From Macrobrachium rosenbergii (lineage: Eukaryota; Arthropoda; Malacostraca; Decapoda; Palaemonidae): DNA of 64,000 nucleotides. The stretch is from assembly GCF_040412425.1 (NCBI RefSeq), contig NC_089744.1, positions 22,694,001 to 22,758,000 of the forward strand. Reading direction: 5' to 3'. A model generated the notes under the pieces. It was not told where the DNA came from and made no database searches. It saw nothing but the letters and a program-made list of their open reading frames with translations. Within the stretch, counting starts at the first letter, position 1, and every line of letters begins with the position of its first letter. The position numbers and the translations under genes are program-made. Shown here piece after piece: positions 47,201 through 60,138 of the stretch.

Positions 47201-50200
47201 TTAAACATATTTTTACCTTTTTGATTGACTGTGCATTACAGCACAATATTGCATTTTACTCTACTGTTTAAGGTTATTGATAATGATTATTTAGCTTTGC
47301 TGTGTTTTGCAAGTTCATTGTTGTGTAATTGGAGAGGCTGGCTGACTTGTATATCATTAATGTTAACGCTGACAAGGCTTTCGGTTCCCAGGGCTTTTTC
47401 CAACTTGCTTACTAGCTAACGATGCAAACTACATTTATTGTTAATGAAGATTCATCGTGTTATGGTCCAGTTTATTGTGAGTTGGATCGGAATAATATTT
47501 ATGCAAAATTTTTTAGAATGATACGTAAAGTACAAAATGTGAAACTTCCAATACCAAAAAAATCTTAAGAAGTATTTGCAAAAGATTCTCTGTTGGGTTC
47601 ACATTCACTACAAGATATTTGTATAGAATACATTGATTGAAGGTTGCTTATTCTCTGGCCATGCCCAGTTTCAACTTTAAACAGTTTATTTTGGATTGTA
47701 TCCCCAAGTTTGCGTACCTGTTTTGTTGTATGATTGTGGAATAGTACGAAAATGCTTTCATTGGTTGGGACCAATATAAATATATAGAGCTTTTTAAATA
47801 TTGTGCCGGTTTTTTAAGGATCTATATGTAATAGCCAAGTTGAGTGTATATATATATAAATGTGTATGTATGTACAGTATATTCATATGAAGCATTTTTC
47901 CAGAAATGAGAGGGAAGTACACTGACGTATATGATTTGTCTCGAAGGGTTTACACATATACACACTGTAGTGTCATTCATGTTAGTTTTATTAGCCAGGT
48001 TGTAAGTTGTCCGTTATCAGGACGAATCGTTGTGGGTTAATGTTTGATACTTTTGGTTTCCTCTTCTCGTGATGACCGAAAGATAATGATTAGTTTCATC
48101 ATTTCTTAAATAAAAAGGCCTCTTTATACTAAGGATTTATCACACAGTAGCACATCATGCCTATCGCTAACAGGCTAACCTGTAAAGAGTTGAGAGAATT
48201 AAATCATTGGTCTTACTAAATTATTCAATGATCATAATAGAAGTAATTCATTTTGTACAAGTACCTCACTTTTAGTAGAAGTATATGCAGTGTGATGCAT
48301 TAGCCCATTTGGTATCCAAGGGTCAAGGCAGACATGTGATGTAAAATTTGCAGTGTATGTGGAACCTAGCAACAGAAATATTCTGAAATGGTTGCTTTTA
48401 AATATTTGGTAAACTATGGGTTTTAATCATAGCCCAGTTAATCACCTTTGTTACTGTATTTTTGGCCTGGTCTGAGGATGATGAGTTTTCTGTCTGTCAG
48501 AAAGAAGAGGAAGAAAGTAGTCCTACAATGCATGCACCTCTGGATCCATTTTTCATGATCCAGCAGTGCTATTAAGAGATCTCGTATTTACTTGAGGTGC
48601 TTACTCTGCTGCATATAGGCCAGTGCCTGCTTGCTGCTTCTCTCCATGGGTTGAAGGATAAACGTCATATAACTTGGTCTCCTCTTTTCTTTGAATTTGT
48701 ACCTTATCTTTTATAAAGCTGTAAGTTAGTAGAAACTTGATTTTTTACTCCTTTTAGTTCCCAGGCACTCTTCTGGATCCTACAGGCACAAACGAACACA
48801 GTACTCGCAGGCATTCTACATCTCAAACTCCTACCTAAATAGAGATTCATACATCTATAGGATTATTGGGTAGTGATGAAACAGTACAGTACCGTAGTAT
48901 GTTTTCATAACCAACAAATTTCTTATTTCAAAAACTTCAGCCTTATAACGAGTTCCCTCCTTGATCCCTTTGAATCTTGCTGCCTCACGTCCAGTATTTA
49001 CGAAGAGTGAAGTTATTAGCATCTGTGGGTGCAGAAGACTGTGCTTAGTGGTTCTCATTTCTGTTGGACAGACTCATTACTCATTACTTATGATCCTGGG
49101 ATTGTTTAGGACACAAGTATGGGCGTGTATATGATCACAGGGTTTGTAAGAAAAAATTGTTTTATGAAATAAGTGGAGGACTTCATGTAATAATGAACCT
49201 CATGATGATAAAAAAAAAATAAGCATAAGCCTATTGTTATACTGAAGCATAGTTCTTGCTAAAACCAGAGCCAAGTTAAGTAAAGTTCTCTTGTCTTTGA
49301 ATTGGTCACTCGTATTTACCCATCCCATAGAAATTTGATGAATAACCCACTGGACCCAATCCCTGTATGCAGATGATGTAGGTCAACTGTACCAGTTAAA
49401 CACAAATGTCAGGTGTTGGAAACATCTGTTGAGGAAAAATGCCAAAGTCGTCTTCACTTTCTATAAACCAAATTATTAAATATCTTAAGGTCAGCTATTT
49501 ACCATTTGAAATTTTAAGATATTCCTGTAATTTTTGACTTGACAGGTACAGTAAAAATGATAATTCAGTGATGTACAAACGAATACATCATTTACTGGGC
49601 AACAGATGTTTTATTAGATTTTGTAAGGATGAAGAGTTGGAGAAATTACATTAAAGCCAGACTACACGTGTAAAATGTTCCCATGTGCGTAGCTTTTGGT
49701 ATTTTGCTGAAGTAATCTGATTTAGAAGAAGGGGCTTTCATTTGAGCATGTCATTCAAATCCAACTTGTTTGTTCCACACGTTAATCGAGTGCATGTTAT
49801 CCTCTTAGGGTTTTATTCAGTGAATAACTGTGTGAACTGCAGGCATGGAATACATCTGATAGGTTGTGCTTTTTCAAAACAATTTTTCATCCAGATGTAA
49901 TGAAAATTAGATCAGAATTCATTTTTCAGCTTAGAGCCTATTAAAATTGTTTTTATTATGCCTTCAATTGAAAGACTGCGCCAACTGACCACCTTTAATA
50001 AATGGTAGTGGAATAGGGAATCTTGCAGCAGTGATGTGAAAACAGATCAGACCTGCTGTCTGATTGTTGCAGTCTTCATAAAAAGAGAACCATAGAGATC
50101 CCATCATGTCTCTTAATTGGTTGTACTCAGTTATTTCATGAAGATGTTACGTGATCTGATGCCTGTATGCAGAGATTGTAGGTGAACACTAACTGTGGAA

Positions 50201-50472
50201 TATCAGCCAGGAATGAATGTCAGGGTTTTGGTAAGAAATTTACAGAGGAATTTTTCTCATTATATTCACAATTTTTTGTTTAATCCAGTAATTATATTTT
50301 AAAAGAACTGTAATGTATTGAATAAATTGTAAATTTTGTTACAGAAAACAAATCCTATGGCCAGCCATGTAAGGGTTAAATATTTTAGCCTAGTGTCATG
50401 AAACCAAAGTTTATCCGCTTAGCTGTGTTAATTTAGTGGTCAGGTTAAAGTATAATGGATAATGGGTAATAA

Positions 50473-50476
<4 letters not shown>
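44253..50476. other. AT-rich noncoding DNA, no gene recognised
   Basis: Contains (GA)n at 45345-45364, short (CA)n at 46097-46113, an AT run at 47848-47860, and a 28 bp imperfect tandem duplication near 46865-46920. Open frames are short and lack domains. Confidence 0.45.
46865..46920. repeat. Tandem duplication of about 28 bp
   Basis: Two adjacent copies of TTTCCAAAAGTGAAAGCC/CCC followed by TGTATTTAAA. They differ at few positions, so the duplication is fairly recent. Confidence 0.7.

Positions 50477-50564
<88 letters not shown>
50477..50564. repeat. (TC)n microsatellite, about 44 units
   Basis: Uninterrupted TC repeat. Arg-Glu open frames on the minus strand are artefacts. Confidence 0.97.
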
Positions 50565-50567
<3 letters not shown>

Positions 50568-53500
50568 TCTTCTTGGTGAGTTGACATTACATAACATGTC
50601 AAAATTCAGCCTGTTCTTAACAGGCCTATTGGCAACAGGCTCATCCATGAGATGTATCTTTAGAATAAAGCTAGGAGAAGCATGTCTGCTGTGTTTATCT
50701 GCAGGGGCTGTAATGAGTATAGACATCCCAGACCTTGCAGATGGGAGCAAGCTTACTTAGCTACCTTGACTAATTTTCCATCATTGCATTATCATAACAA
50801 AGGCCCGTCAGCAGACTACCAAGTTGATAAAATATCCCAAAGTGTTTCAAAACACAATTATGGGATGTTTGAATTATTATGAGGTAAGGATCATGATGAT
50901 TAGATATTTTTCACCCCATTTTGGGCCACCTAAAATGCTCGGGAACCAAAAATGCGCAGCAACCATGGTCACACTTTTGTGAGAGGCAAAAAATGAAACA
51001 TTATTCCTGTAGATTTTCCCAGAATACTGCAGGTTGCCAGTATAGTACCAGACACAGTAATAATAATAATAATAATAATTGTTCACAAAGAGAGTGAATT
51101 CATTTATATTATTATTATTAACCATGGGACCCATTATTGCCATATAATTTCCGAAAGAGTATACAAAAAATAATCTGTGGTGGCTAGTGAGACACTGAAG
51201 ATAAACCAAATGAAAACCCAGCCCTCCACCTGCTTCATGCCAGTGCACAAAAATTGTGGATGTATGGTGTGGTGGAACCAGAAGACCCTTGACTTATGGG
51301 TCAAGTCTAGGGCCAATTAGATAAAGTGGTAGAGCACCTGAAGAATTTTTGAGTCACTTTCTCGCATCCTGTTAAAGTTTTTGAATACTGTACTTACATT
51401 TCACGAATGCCTTGAGATGGTTCACTTATGAACAGCAAGTTTTTGTGTATTGCAATTTATGATTCTTGTAAACATAAGAAGTAGATCTAGCTTGTGTGTG
51501 GAAAAGGAAAGTCATTGATTGTAAGAATAGAACTGGATGATTTTCGGGATGGTAAAGTTTTTCACTTTGAGGTAGTTAGGTGTGTGAACGTAGTTTAGAA
51601 AGAATTGTTCTTGGTATGAGAGAAATTGGTAACTTGATGCTGAAGAACATTTTTGGTTTTGCTAAAAATAGAAAGTACAAAGATTAGGGTTCTGTAGATT
51701 TTAAACCATGGTGTTTTGCTCAAGGCTAGATGAAAACCGGCTGTAGTTTTGGAGTTTTATTATGCTGGGAAAGCTCATAATGTGTGATAAACTAAACTGA
51801 TGTTTACCGAGTCTGCTGTGAATAGTTGGTAATTGAAGTTGAATTATATAGAAAATAGATATTTGACAAGGTTAGTTTATCATGTATAGTGGAAGAAACC
51901 CATTTTAAATCTGCCCTTAAAGATTTTATGTTTTAAAACGTTTTGTTGAAGGTATTCCTCTTTGATAATAACATTCCTTAAATAAGTAAGTAATGTATGT
52001 AGGCCCTGTAAGTTTGACGACATACTGTTTGCATTAGAGCATTGCATGCAGCACAGTAATTTTGTTCCGACACATATACGAACCTAAGCTTTCATCTGTG
52101 GAGTAATCCGCGCTGTTCTTGAATCGTCTTTGAAAAAACAAAATCCTAACGCTACCTGAGTCACATGGTGTGACCTGGCTCGACCTACTATCAGCCATTG
52201 TTTTCGCAGTCGTACTAGTGTTTGCACGTTTCCAAGTCATCTCTTTTTGTTCATGGTGTTTTTCTCTATTCTTTTTGATTGGGAGAATGTACTCCCCGTG
52301 CCTTGCGATTGCCAGACCATATTTGCTGCATCTAGTGTTGAATTTCAGCGCAGTAATTTTTTCATCATGGGAATTGGTCCGTTGTGCGTAAATAATGATT
52401 CGATATTAGGAACTGTGGTTGCATGCTGTAGGCTGTGGGTTAGTTAGCTGCATATTTGATTGATTCATTATTCATGGCTGAGGATTGAGAGGTTTATTTG
52501 TTCTTTTGGTGATTGAAGGTACTTTCTTGAAGTTTTGATGTATTTCATAATGGCACTTGGCACCCTAATATCATTCCTCACCTTATACAGACAAGTAGTG
52601 TTCAATTTCTTTTTCTTTTTTATGGTGTACATGTTTCTTCACGGTTGCAGTGAGACTTTTTTTTTCATGAGATGGCAAAGGGTATTCAGGTCAATTTCCC
52701 AAGTATTTACTTTTCTTTAATTACCATGTCCTTCTTATGTGAAGTTATATTCTGTTGTATTATGTATGTAACATCAGCTCAAAGGACTGGAAATCTTGTC
52801 TTTCTTACCTTGTGGGACTGCACAAAATACAGTGTACTTATTTACTGGGAGTCTTCACCTTGCTTAAACTTAAAGGCATATTTCAAGGTGTATTACAATA
52901 ACTGACAGAGGATGTTCTCAGACTTACCAGTCTAGAATGACCTAAGAAACTGAGGAGCTGAATCTCTCTCGTGCTTGTAAATAAGTTATACCGTACATAT
53001 GAGGTATTTATCTCCATCAAAATGAAGATTGACATTCAATATACCCAGTGTGTTTCAGTACCAGTAACAAGCTATTCCCTTGAAAAACAGCAAAAGATGG
53101 ATACCCTACTTTCTCCCGTTCACTGTAATATTGTGTCGTCATTCTCCCATTAAGTTGAGTAGTGTAAAATTTTCTAAAAGTAGAGTTATAACGTAACAGA
53201 ATAACCTTCATCACTAGCAGATTGAGGATTACCCATTTATGCTTGGCTTCCTTTGCTACGAGATAGGCGTCAGATGCAGTATGTGAGTTTTTGTCTGTAT
53301 AAATAATGAAATATATATCACTCCTCTTCACAGATATATAGTACTTTTAGAAATTTCCTCCTCAAATGATGGGAAAATCGTTACGTTGCTAAGCTTAGCT
53401 TCTAAAATGGTGATCCTCAAACTAAAAGTAAATCCTGATACAGAGGTTATTTATGAAGACGATTGGCTTTGTTTTTCATTTATCTACGTCAGCATTGTTG

Positions 53501-56500
53501 TGTTTTTATCTTTATCCATCACCTGAGGTAATTTGTGCTTCTCATGCCTATCCTGTCTAAGAGTACAAATTGGTCTTCTCCCAACAGCGTAATCTTACAG
53601 TTGGATGTTAGGTTATTTAAGATTTAGGTTGTGAATTATAAAATAATGAGCTCGATCTTCAATCATTTTTTCATGCTACTGTGTTCACTTAACCTGTTAC
53701 AGATTTTATTAGCCAAAGAATTCCAAGCACTCCACCTTACGAAGTCGAGTAATGGATGTTTTGTGCCCTTGTGGTATACTTTTCATTTAAACTTTTTTTG
53801 GATTGTTTGTTGAATTGGTGTTGAAAGCAGTCATTTCTTTACCACGTAAATTAAAAGGCTTTTGGGTGTGGGACACAGTGATTATTTCAGTTGGTTATTT
53901 TTTTTTATAATGAATCTCTCACAAGCAGGGACCTTGGCACTGGACTCACAAATGCACTAATGCTACTCAGGAAGGATTTTTCCTTGCCATGTACGACTAA
54001 CATGTGGCTCTCTACACTTGATTGTACCTCTGGATGCACATTACATATTTTTCAGCAAATAAATACTTGTGTTTTTAGATGGCAGCAAATATTCTTTTCT
54101 TATGCTGTGGTTCATTAATTTCTTTATCATCAGATGACCTCTGTACTGTGATGCCAGCATATTTAAAGGATCAGTTATTAAGTCCCTAGGAAATTGTTTT
54201 TGGCAGAATCATATTTAGTACACTTTGAGCTTGTTGAAGTAATCACCTTTGTCTAGAGGCTTAGGAAAATCATTGCGAATAGGATTCATTTTGCTGCAGA
54301 TTGTAGGGTTCTGAATGTGTTCTGTTTTGTTGATGAGCTGTAATACTAAAGCCATGTTGGTTTGATGGGAAGTCATATCATCTTCTCAACATGTTGATAA
54401 GGTGAAGCTTTAATGGAAAAGGTTGGCACAGTTTTGGATGATAGCTTTCACTGTTGATGAATTTTGCAAGAATGGAGTAGTGTAATTATTCCCATACATG
54501 TTCAAGGCTCATGGAATACAGTACTAAGATCTCTTTACATCTGGAGGCTAGTTCACAGGATTGTACAGAGAAAATGCGCTGGAAAATGGTATCTGCAGAA
54601 ATCCAAAATTGTACTCCAATTCATTTGAAGTCTTAGAATAATAGAGGTATATTAGATAATATTTCCCTATTGCAAGAAGTTAGGTGGTTTAAATAAAAAC
54701 AGATAACTCGGTTCATTACATTGAAAAGACGTTTGACACTAGTTAAGAAATACTAATTTTTGAAAGAACGTTGCACTATAAAGCATTTGTAGATATCTGC
54801 CAATATCCATTAAAACTTGTTGACCGATAACCTTCTTCGAGTAAGCACAGATATTTAGTAAACATAAGATAAGTTATGGTTTAAAAACAAATATATCTAT
54901 TGCAATATCATTTAACTAAATTAAGTGAAGCCTTTTGTAACATGGGATATGGTGCTTTCATAGCTATGTGGAGGAGTTAAGTGATATGGAATAAATTAGG
55001 TTATCAGTGTCCTTAGTAAAATTGCAAAACTTATGAGTCACAGTAATGTGTCATGGAACTAGTTCAAAGAGCAGTTTTCCAAAGAATCTTTTGTGATGAT
55101 TTTCCATTTCCAGTTTACCTGATCATTAAGTTTATGTTTTCATAGCTTCATCTTGAATAAGATGAATGTTCTGTTAGGTCTAAATCTTTGGGACCTGCCT
55201 TTCAGATAAAAAATGCTGTCTCTTGGCCTTGTTAAAGAATAGTTTTCGGTAATAACAACATACGCAAAAGTAAAGTACTGCGTCAATTAGGAAAACTAAT
55301 TTCACTGACAAATTTCTCAGAATTAGGGTTTCATAGTATTTTAAGAGCTTGTCCTCTTGTATAAGATATTTTCAATAAGTTGTTAGTTGTTCATCATGAT
55401 GGATTTTAGGCTAATGGCTGAGGCCTGCAGCAGTGCAGTGAGAATTAAGATATTTTAGCTTGTTGGGCTGGTTAGACTTTATAAAGAACTAATTATTAAG
55501 ACCTTGCATGTCAAAATCCCTTTTTGAGTCTCTTTTTAAGGTTTGTTAGTCTTACTGTGTATAGATTTCAATAACTATGCACTGTACTGTGTATCCAGGT
55601 CTATAAACGCAGCCTTGAAGGAGTTTGTTCAACGCTGTGCTTCATTCAGTGATCTCAGATTCTTTCATATGAAAGTGGTTTGTTGTTTCAGGTATTTGTC
55701 TGTCATTCCTTGGCTTTAGTCTGTATACGTAGATAATTTTTGCACTGCTGCCTTATATATATTGGAGGTTGTACAGCACTGATGGGTATTTGCAAAGGTA
55801 CATAATACGGTACAAAATAACTTTTGTAGGGCTTATTGACAACTGTGTTTGGCCCATCATTCCTTGTTTCATTGAGTTGTGCTTAATCATTCTTGATCTT
55901 ATCACTGACATTCTCTAAATTATTGTGAGCTATGTCATGCATTCGGTGACTTAGATTTGAAGTAGATATGCCTGTGACAGACTAGAAGTGTTCATTGATA
56001 TTTTGCCAAGCAGGTGAGTTGAGAATAATATTAATAAGGTGCAGGTGCCAAGCCCTGCATAATCATTGTGATACCTGTATTGTTGTCAAGTATACATACA
56101 GTTTCAGCATCACTTCCAAGGTTTTATAGCTTGTCTTCATTCGTTTGGCCCTGGTTGTTTGGTGAGTGCAGTATTAACACTCAAATACATTTTGCTAGAT
56201 GGTCCTAATTTCAACACATAGCAAATGGCAAATCTTTGGAGTGAAACCATTAAAGAAAATTTGCTGGAAACTTCAACATTATTGGTTTATCCAGAAAGTC
56301 AGGTAGATTATAATTTGTTTGTATAAACAGATGGTTATTGAAAATATGAAAATTAAAATGGGATGTGTCTGCTGTACTAGAGATTTCCTGATGTCTGTTG
56401 AATCTGTGAGTGTGGTGTAAATCTGGGAGCACATTTTTAGGGTACAAATATGAATACCTCTGATGTGACATAGAAAAGGACATTCTCCATGTTTATTCCC

Positions 56501-59500
56501 AGTTGTGTTATTATAAACTATTTAACACAAAATTATAACCATTTTAAACCCCTTTTGAAGAAATATCTAAATTTTTAGGTGATTTTTTTACACCCCAAGT
56601 TGTGTGAGAAAATGGTATAGGGTGGTATAGTTGGAGTGCTGAACAGTCGCATGAATAGACATTTGACCGAAAATAACTTTTTGAGTGAGGCCTTGGAGGT
56701 AAACATTCCCTCTCTTATTTTGAGAGGCTGGTCTAAGATGCTACATACAGGGTTAGAAAATGTTTTGAGGTTCATCTTGGGTAATCTTTGATAGAAGTTA
56801 ATTTTGGGTAACAAAATTTACATTGCAGGCAATTTTACAATATGTCAGATATCAAACATTTTTGAAGAATTTATCTGTACTATGTCGGTGAATGTTCTGT
56901 GTTTGCGATGTACTGTAATACATTTCTGTATTAACCTTTTAGCAACACAAGGCAAGGAATCTGCAGTGCCCGAGAAAAAGCCAAAGGAAGGTTACATATC
57001 CTAAATTTTGCTGTAATATCTCTTTCTTGAACTACTTTGATGCTTACTCAATCGTTTGTATTATCTTTTGACTTACAGCTGTTTATTTTAACTTGCTTCC
57101 GTACTCATTTGTTTTCTTGTCATATATATGATTCCACTTAAAAAATACAGGTGAACAGATAAAGCTGTTGGTAGCTTTGAAAATAGAATGCTGTGAAACT
57201 TTGACTGACGTATATAGTTCCACGGTTCTTTGGAAGCACAAGGAGTACTAGACAATCATGTTTTTCTGTGCTTTTTACCTTGCAGAATTTATATGCACAA
57301 TGATAATTGCATTTATATTGCTGGTATTCAGGTTAATGTGATGATTTGTTAACTCTTTAAACCAATCAAATCATATATTATGTACATCTTACTGTGGAAA
57401 TTTTTTTAAGCGTTGAAGAAATCATGTTATCAATAACAGAGTACTGTATTATATTTTTATGGTCATAATATGTCAAATTACTCCTTACTGATTAGTGCAC
57501 TGTACTTGTTACTTGTTTTTTTTTTTATTTTTGGGAGAAGCAACTAATGCAGAGTCATCCTTGCTTACATTTTGTAGATATTAGAACATTAATTTTTTTT
57601 CCAACCATCTTATCTTGTGGACTTTTCCATGAAATGGCAATCATGAATAAAAAAAATAAAATACTGTAGTAGTGTTACCAAAACACCGTCACACAGTACA
57701 TTAATGATTGAGGCATTCATAATCAAACTTGTTTGCCAATGTCATTCTAAGGTAGTTCTACAAAAAAAAAAAAAAAAGACTTGGTTAACACTCATTTGTT
57801 AGACTTACAGTTAGAAGGCATATCATCTCAACTGCCATAATTTTGAAAAATTTATCTAGCAACATAATTTTATGCTGTGATGTATTTACTAGAATAATTT
57901 GCTAATTCTATAAGGCGTACGATTAGAAGTACTGTCTCCATATACCAGACCTTACTGTAGTGTATTTGCTTTGCTTACTAATACACATTGTAAACACACT
58001 TGTATGTCTGTCTCTCTCTGTTATTTGAATGCCAAGGGAAGTGGGAACTTTCCATTTATTTTATCATGAAGTCTTAGGTTTGTACTGCAGGAATTGGAAG
58101 TTTTAGCTTAATTGTTAGAACAATTGATATGTTTTCTAAATGTTGCAAGTCCAAATCCTCTGTAAGGCAGGTTAAATTAACAGTGGATTTCCTCAGAGAA
58201 TTTTTTTCTTGCTGTTGTTCAAAGATTTCAGTTCAGCCCCACATCCAGTTCCATCTTTAGTTTTGCTTTTTTTTTTTTTTTTGCTTCCCCATTTCCTTAT
58301 ATACATTTAATTACAATAATTGGAGACTGAAGTTTTGTTTACTCAGCACATGAGTATGAGTAATTATCTTTTTACTTTGAAGTATTGTATGGCATATTGC
58401 ATAACTAGATACAAGCAGATGCAGGTAAAGAATTCAGACTCAAGAAAAGAATTTTTTAAGATTTATCTAATGTGTTTGTGTATGTGTATTCATATTATTC
58501 TCTGTTCCCTGTATCATAACTCAACGTATGCTTATTTGGTTTTTACTTTTTTACATCATCCAGACAGTTCTTATGAAAGGTAATGGGTAGTAAGAGTAGA
58601 GCAGGTATGCTTTCTGAAATATAGCGAAGATAATAAATTAGAATTGCTTACAATTTTATCTCGAGGAGCTTCACAAACAAATATGGTACAATATGAGAGT
58701 ATCAAGTCCTCTATCATTTAAAAGCAAGGAATTTGATCTTCTTAAAATTTTAGTTACATGCCAAAATGAAATTTTTAACACCAACTTAACTGTTTTGAAC
58801 CTCTTTGTGAATTACCAAGAATTCCTGATTTTCATGCATTTCTGGTAGTTTTCTAACCCTCAGTGATGAATGGTATTTGAAGAAATCATTGAAAAGAACT
58901 TTTTTTCATTTTTAGTAGAAAGGTTTTCCCTAAAGTTTGAATGTCTTGTTTTGATCCTTGAGTAAGGCGACATAGGGTTTTGTTTCTACAGCAAGTTGAC
59001 ATTCATTAATTGCAACTTAATCCCTCAGTTGAATTGTAGTGCCCTTCTTTCCAAAAACATTGCCATGTTGAAGTGACATTATCATCCTTTCTTCAAGTTG
59101 GGCACACACACACATGATTAACCCACTGATATTTGATGAATTGCTCTTTGGCCCAGTCCCTGAATGCAAGAATGCAGAATAACAGATACGATTAAAACAT
59201 GTTATTATGATTGTTTAGTTTACAAAAAACTACTGTACAAGCAAATATCTGTTGAGCCAGTCGTTAAAATTTTACTGGGATATGAATAAATAAATGAGAT
59301 CTAATGTATTTTTAAGTGGCTTAGTTAAACTATTCGTGAATAATGGTATCCAGTGAGTAAACTTTCTCAAAGATTTTTCAGCTTATTAAATAATGGTCGA
59401 AATTTTATATTTAAGATGGGACGCTTTTGGGCAGCCCTAAGAGAGAAAGTCGAGTATTTTTCTATGGTCTCTTTCAGTCAACCAACTATGATATAGAGGT

Positions 59501-60082
59501 AGTGTGGAAGAGCATTGCAGTATCTCAGTAACATGCTTAATTGTATGGCCAGTATTTAGAGGATAATTAAGCACTAAAGGGGAAGAGAGCAGCATGGTAT
59601 CAGACGAGGAATCCGTGGAGAGATACAGTATGGTGCTCAGAGGCTGGAGATTAGAGACCACAAATTCTGTAGGGAAGGGGTGGGATGCAATGCCAACAAC
59701 AGCCATCAGTTAGAGGATGGCGAGACATAAAGATGGTGAAGATGATCAAGGGGAAATCTCAGAAAGGAGCAGGGGAAAAAATCCAGACAGAAAATGCACA
59801 AAGTAGAAGAGAATAAAAAAAAGTCATCAGATGCCAAACCTGTAATCTATGAATGCTTGTGATGCACTTATAAAAATAAATATTTTTTTATTCGACATTT
59901 TACCAAGCTTAAGATATACATACCGTAAATCCATGCATCTTTCTTCTTGAAGTCCATTGTATGACAGTCTTGCCTTGCCTTGGTTGAACTATTATTTTCA
60001 AGTATGTATAAAAGCAGATCATTGTAAGATAAAGAATTTCATGTCACCTGTACCCTGTCTAGAAGCATTACCTGTCGTCATG

Positions 60083-60138
60083 TTACAGATGGTGTTGCTA
60101 GCAGTGGAGGTTACAGATGGTGTTGCTAGCAGTGGAGG
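60083..60138. repeat. Perfect 28 bp tandem duplication
   Basis: TTACAGATGGTGTTGCTAGC followed by AGTGGAGG occurs twice in direct succession without a mismatch, indicating a very recent slippage or assembly duplication. Confidence 0.9.

Noticed and set aside
51290..51345. A second tRNA/SINE-like segment (AAAGTGGTAGAGCACCTG)
   Set aside because: Only an A-box-like word is present; no B-box at the proper distance.
52034..52450. GC-richer patch with overlapping open frames on both strands
   Set aside because: No domain, no conserved motif and no exon-like splice pair was found; it could be an unrecognised repeat.
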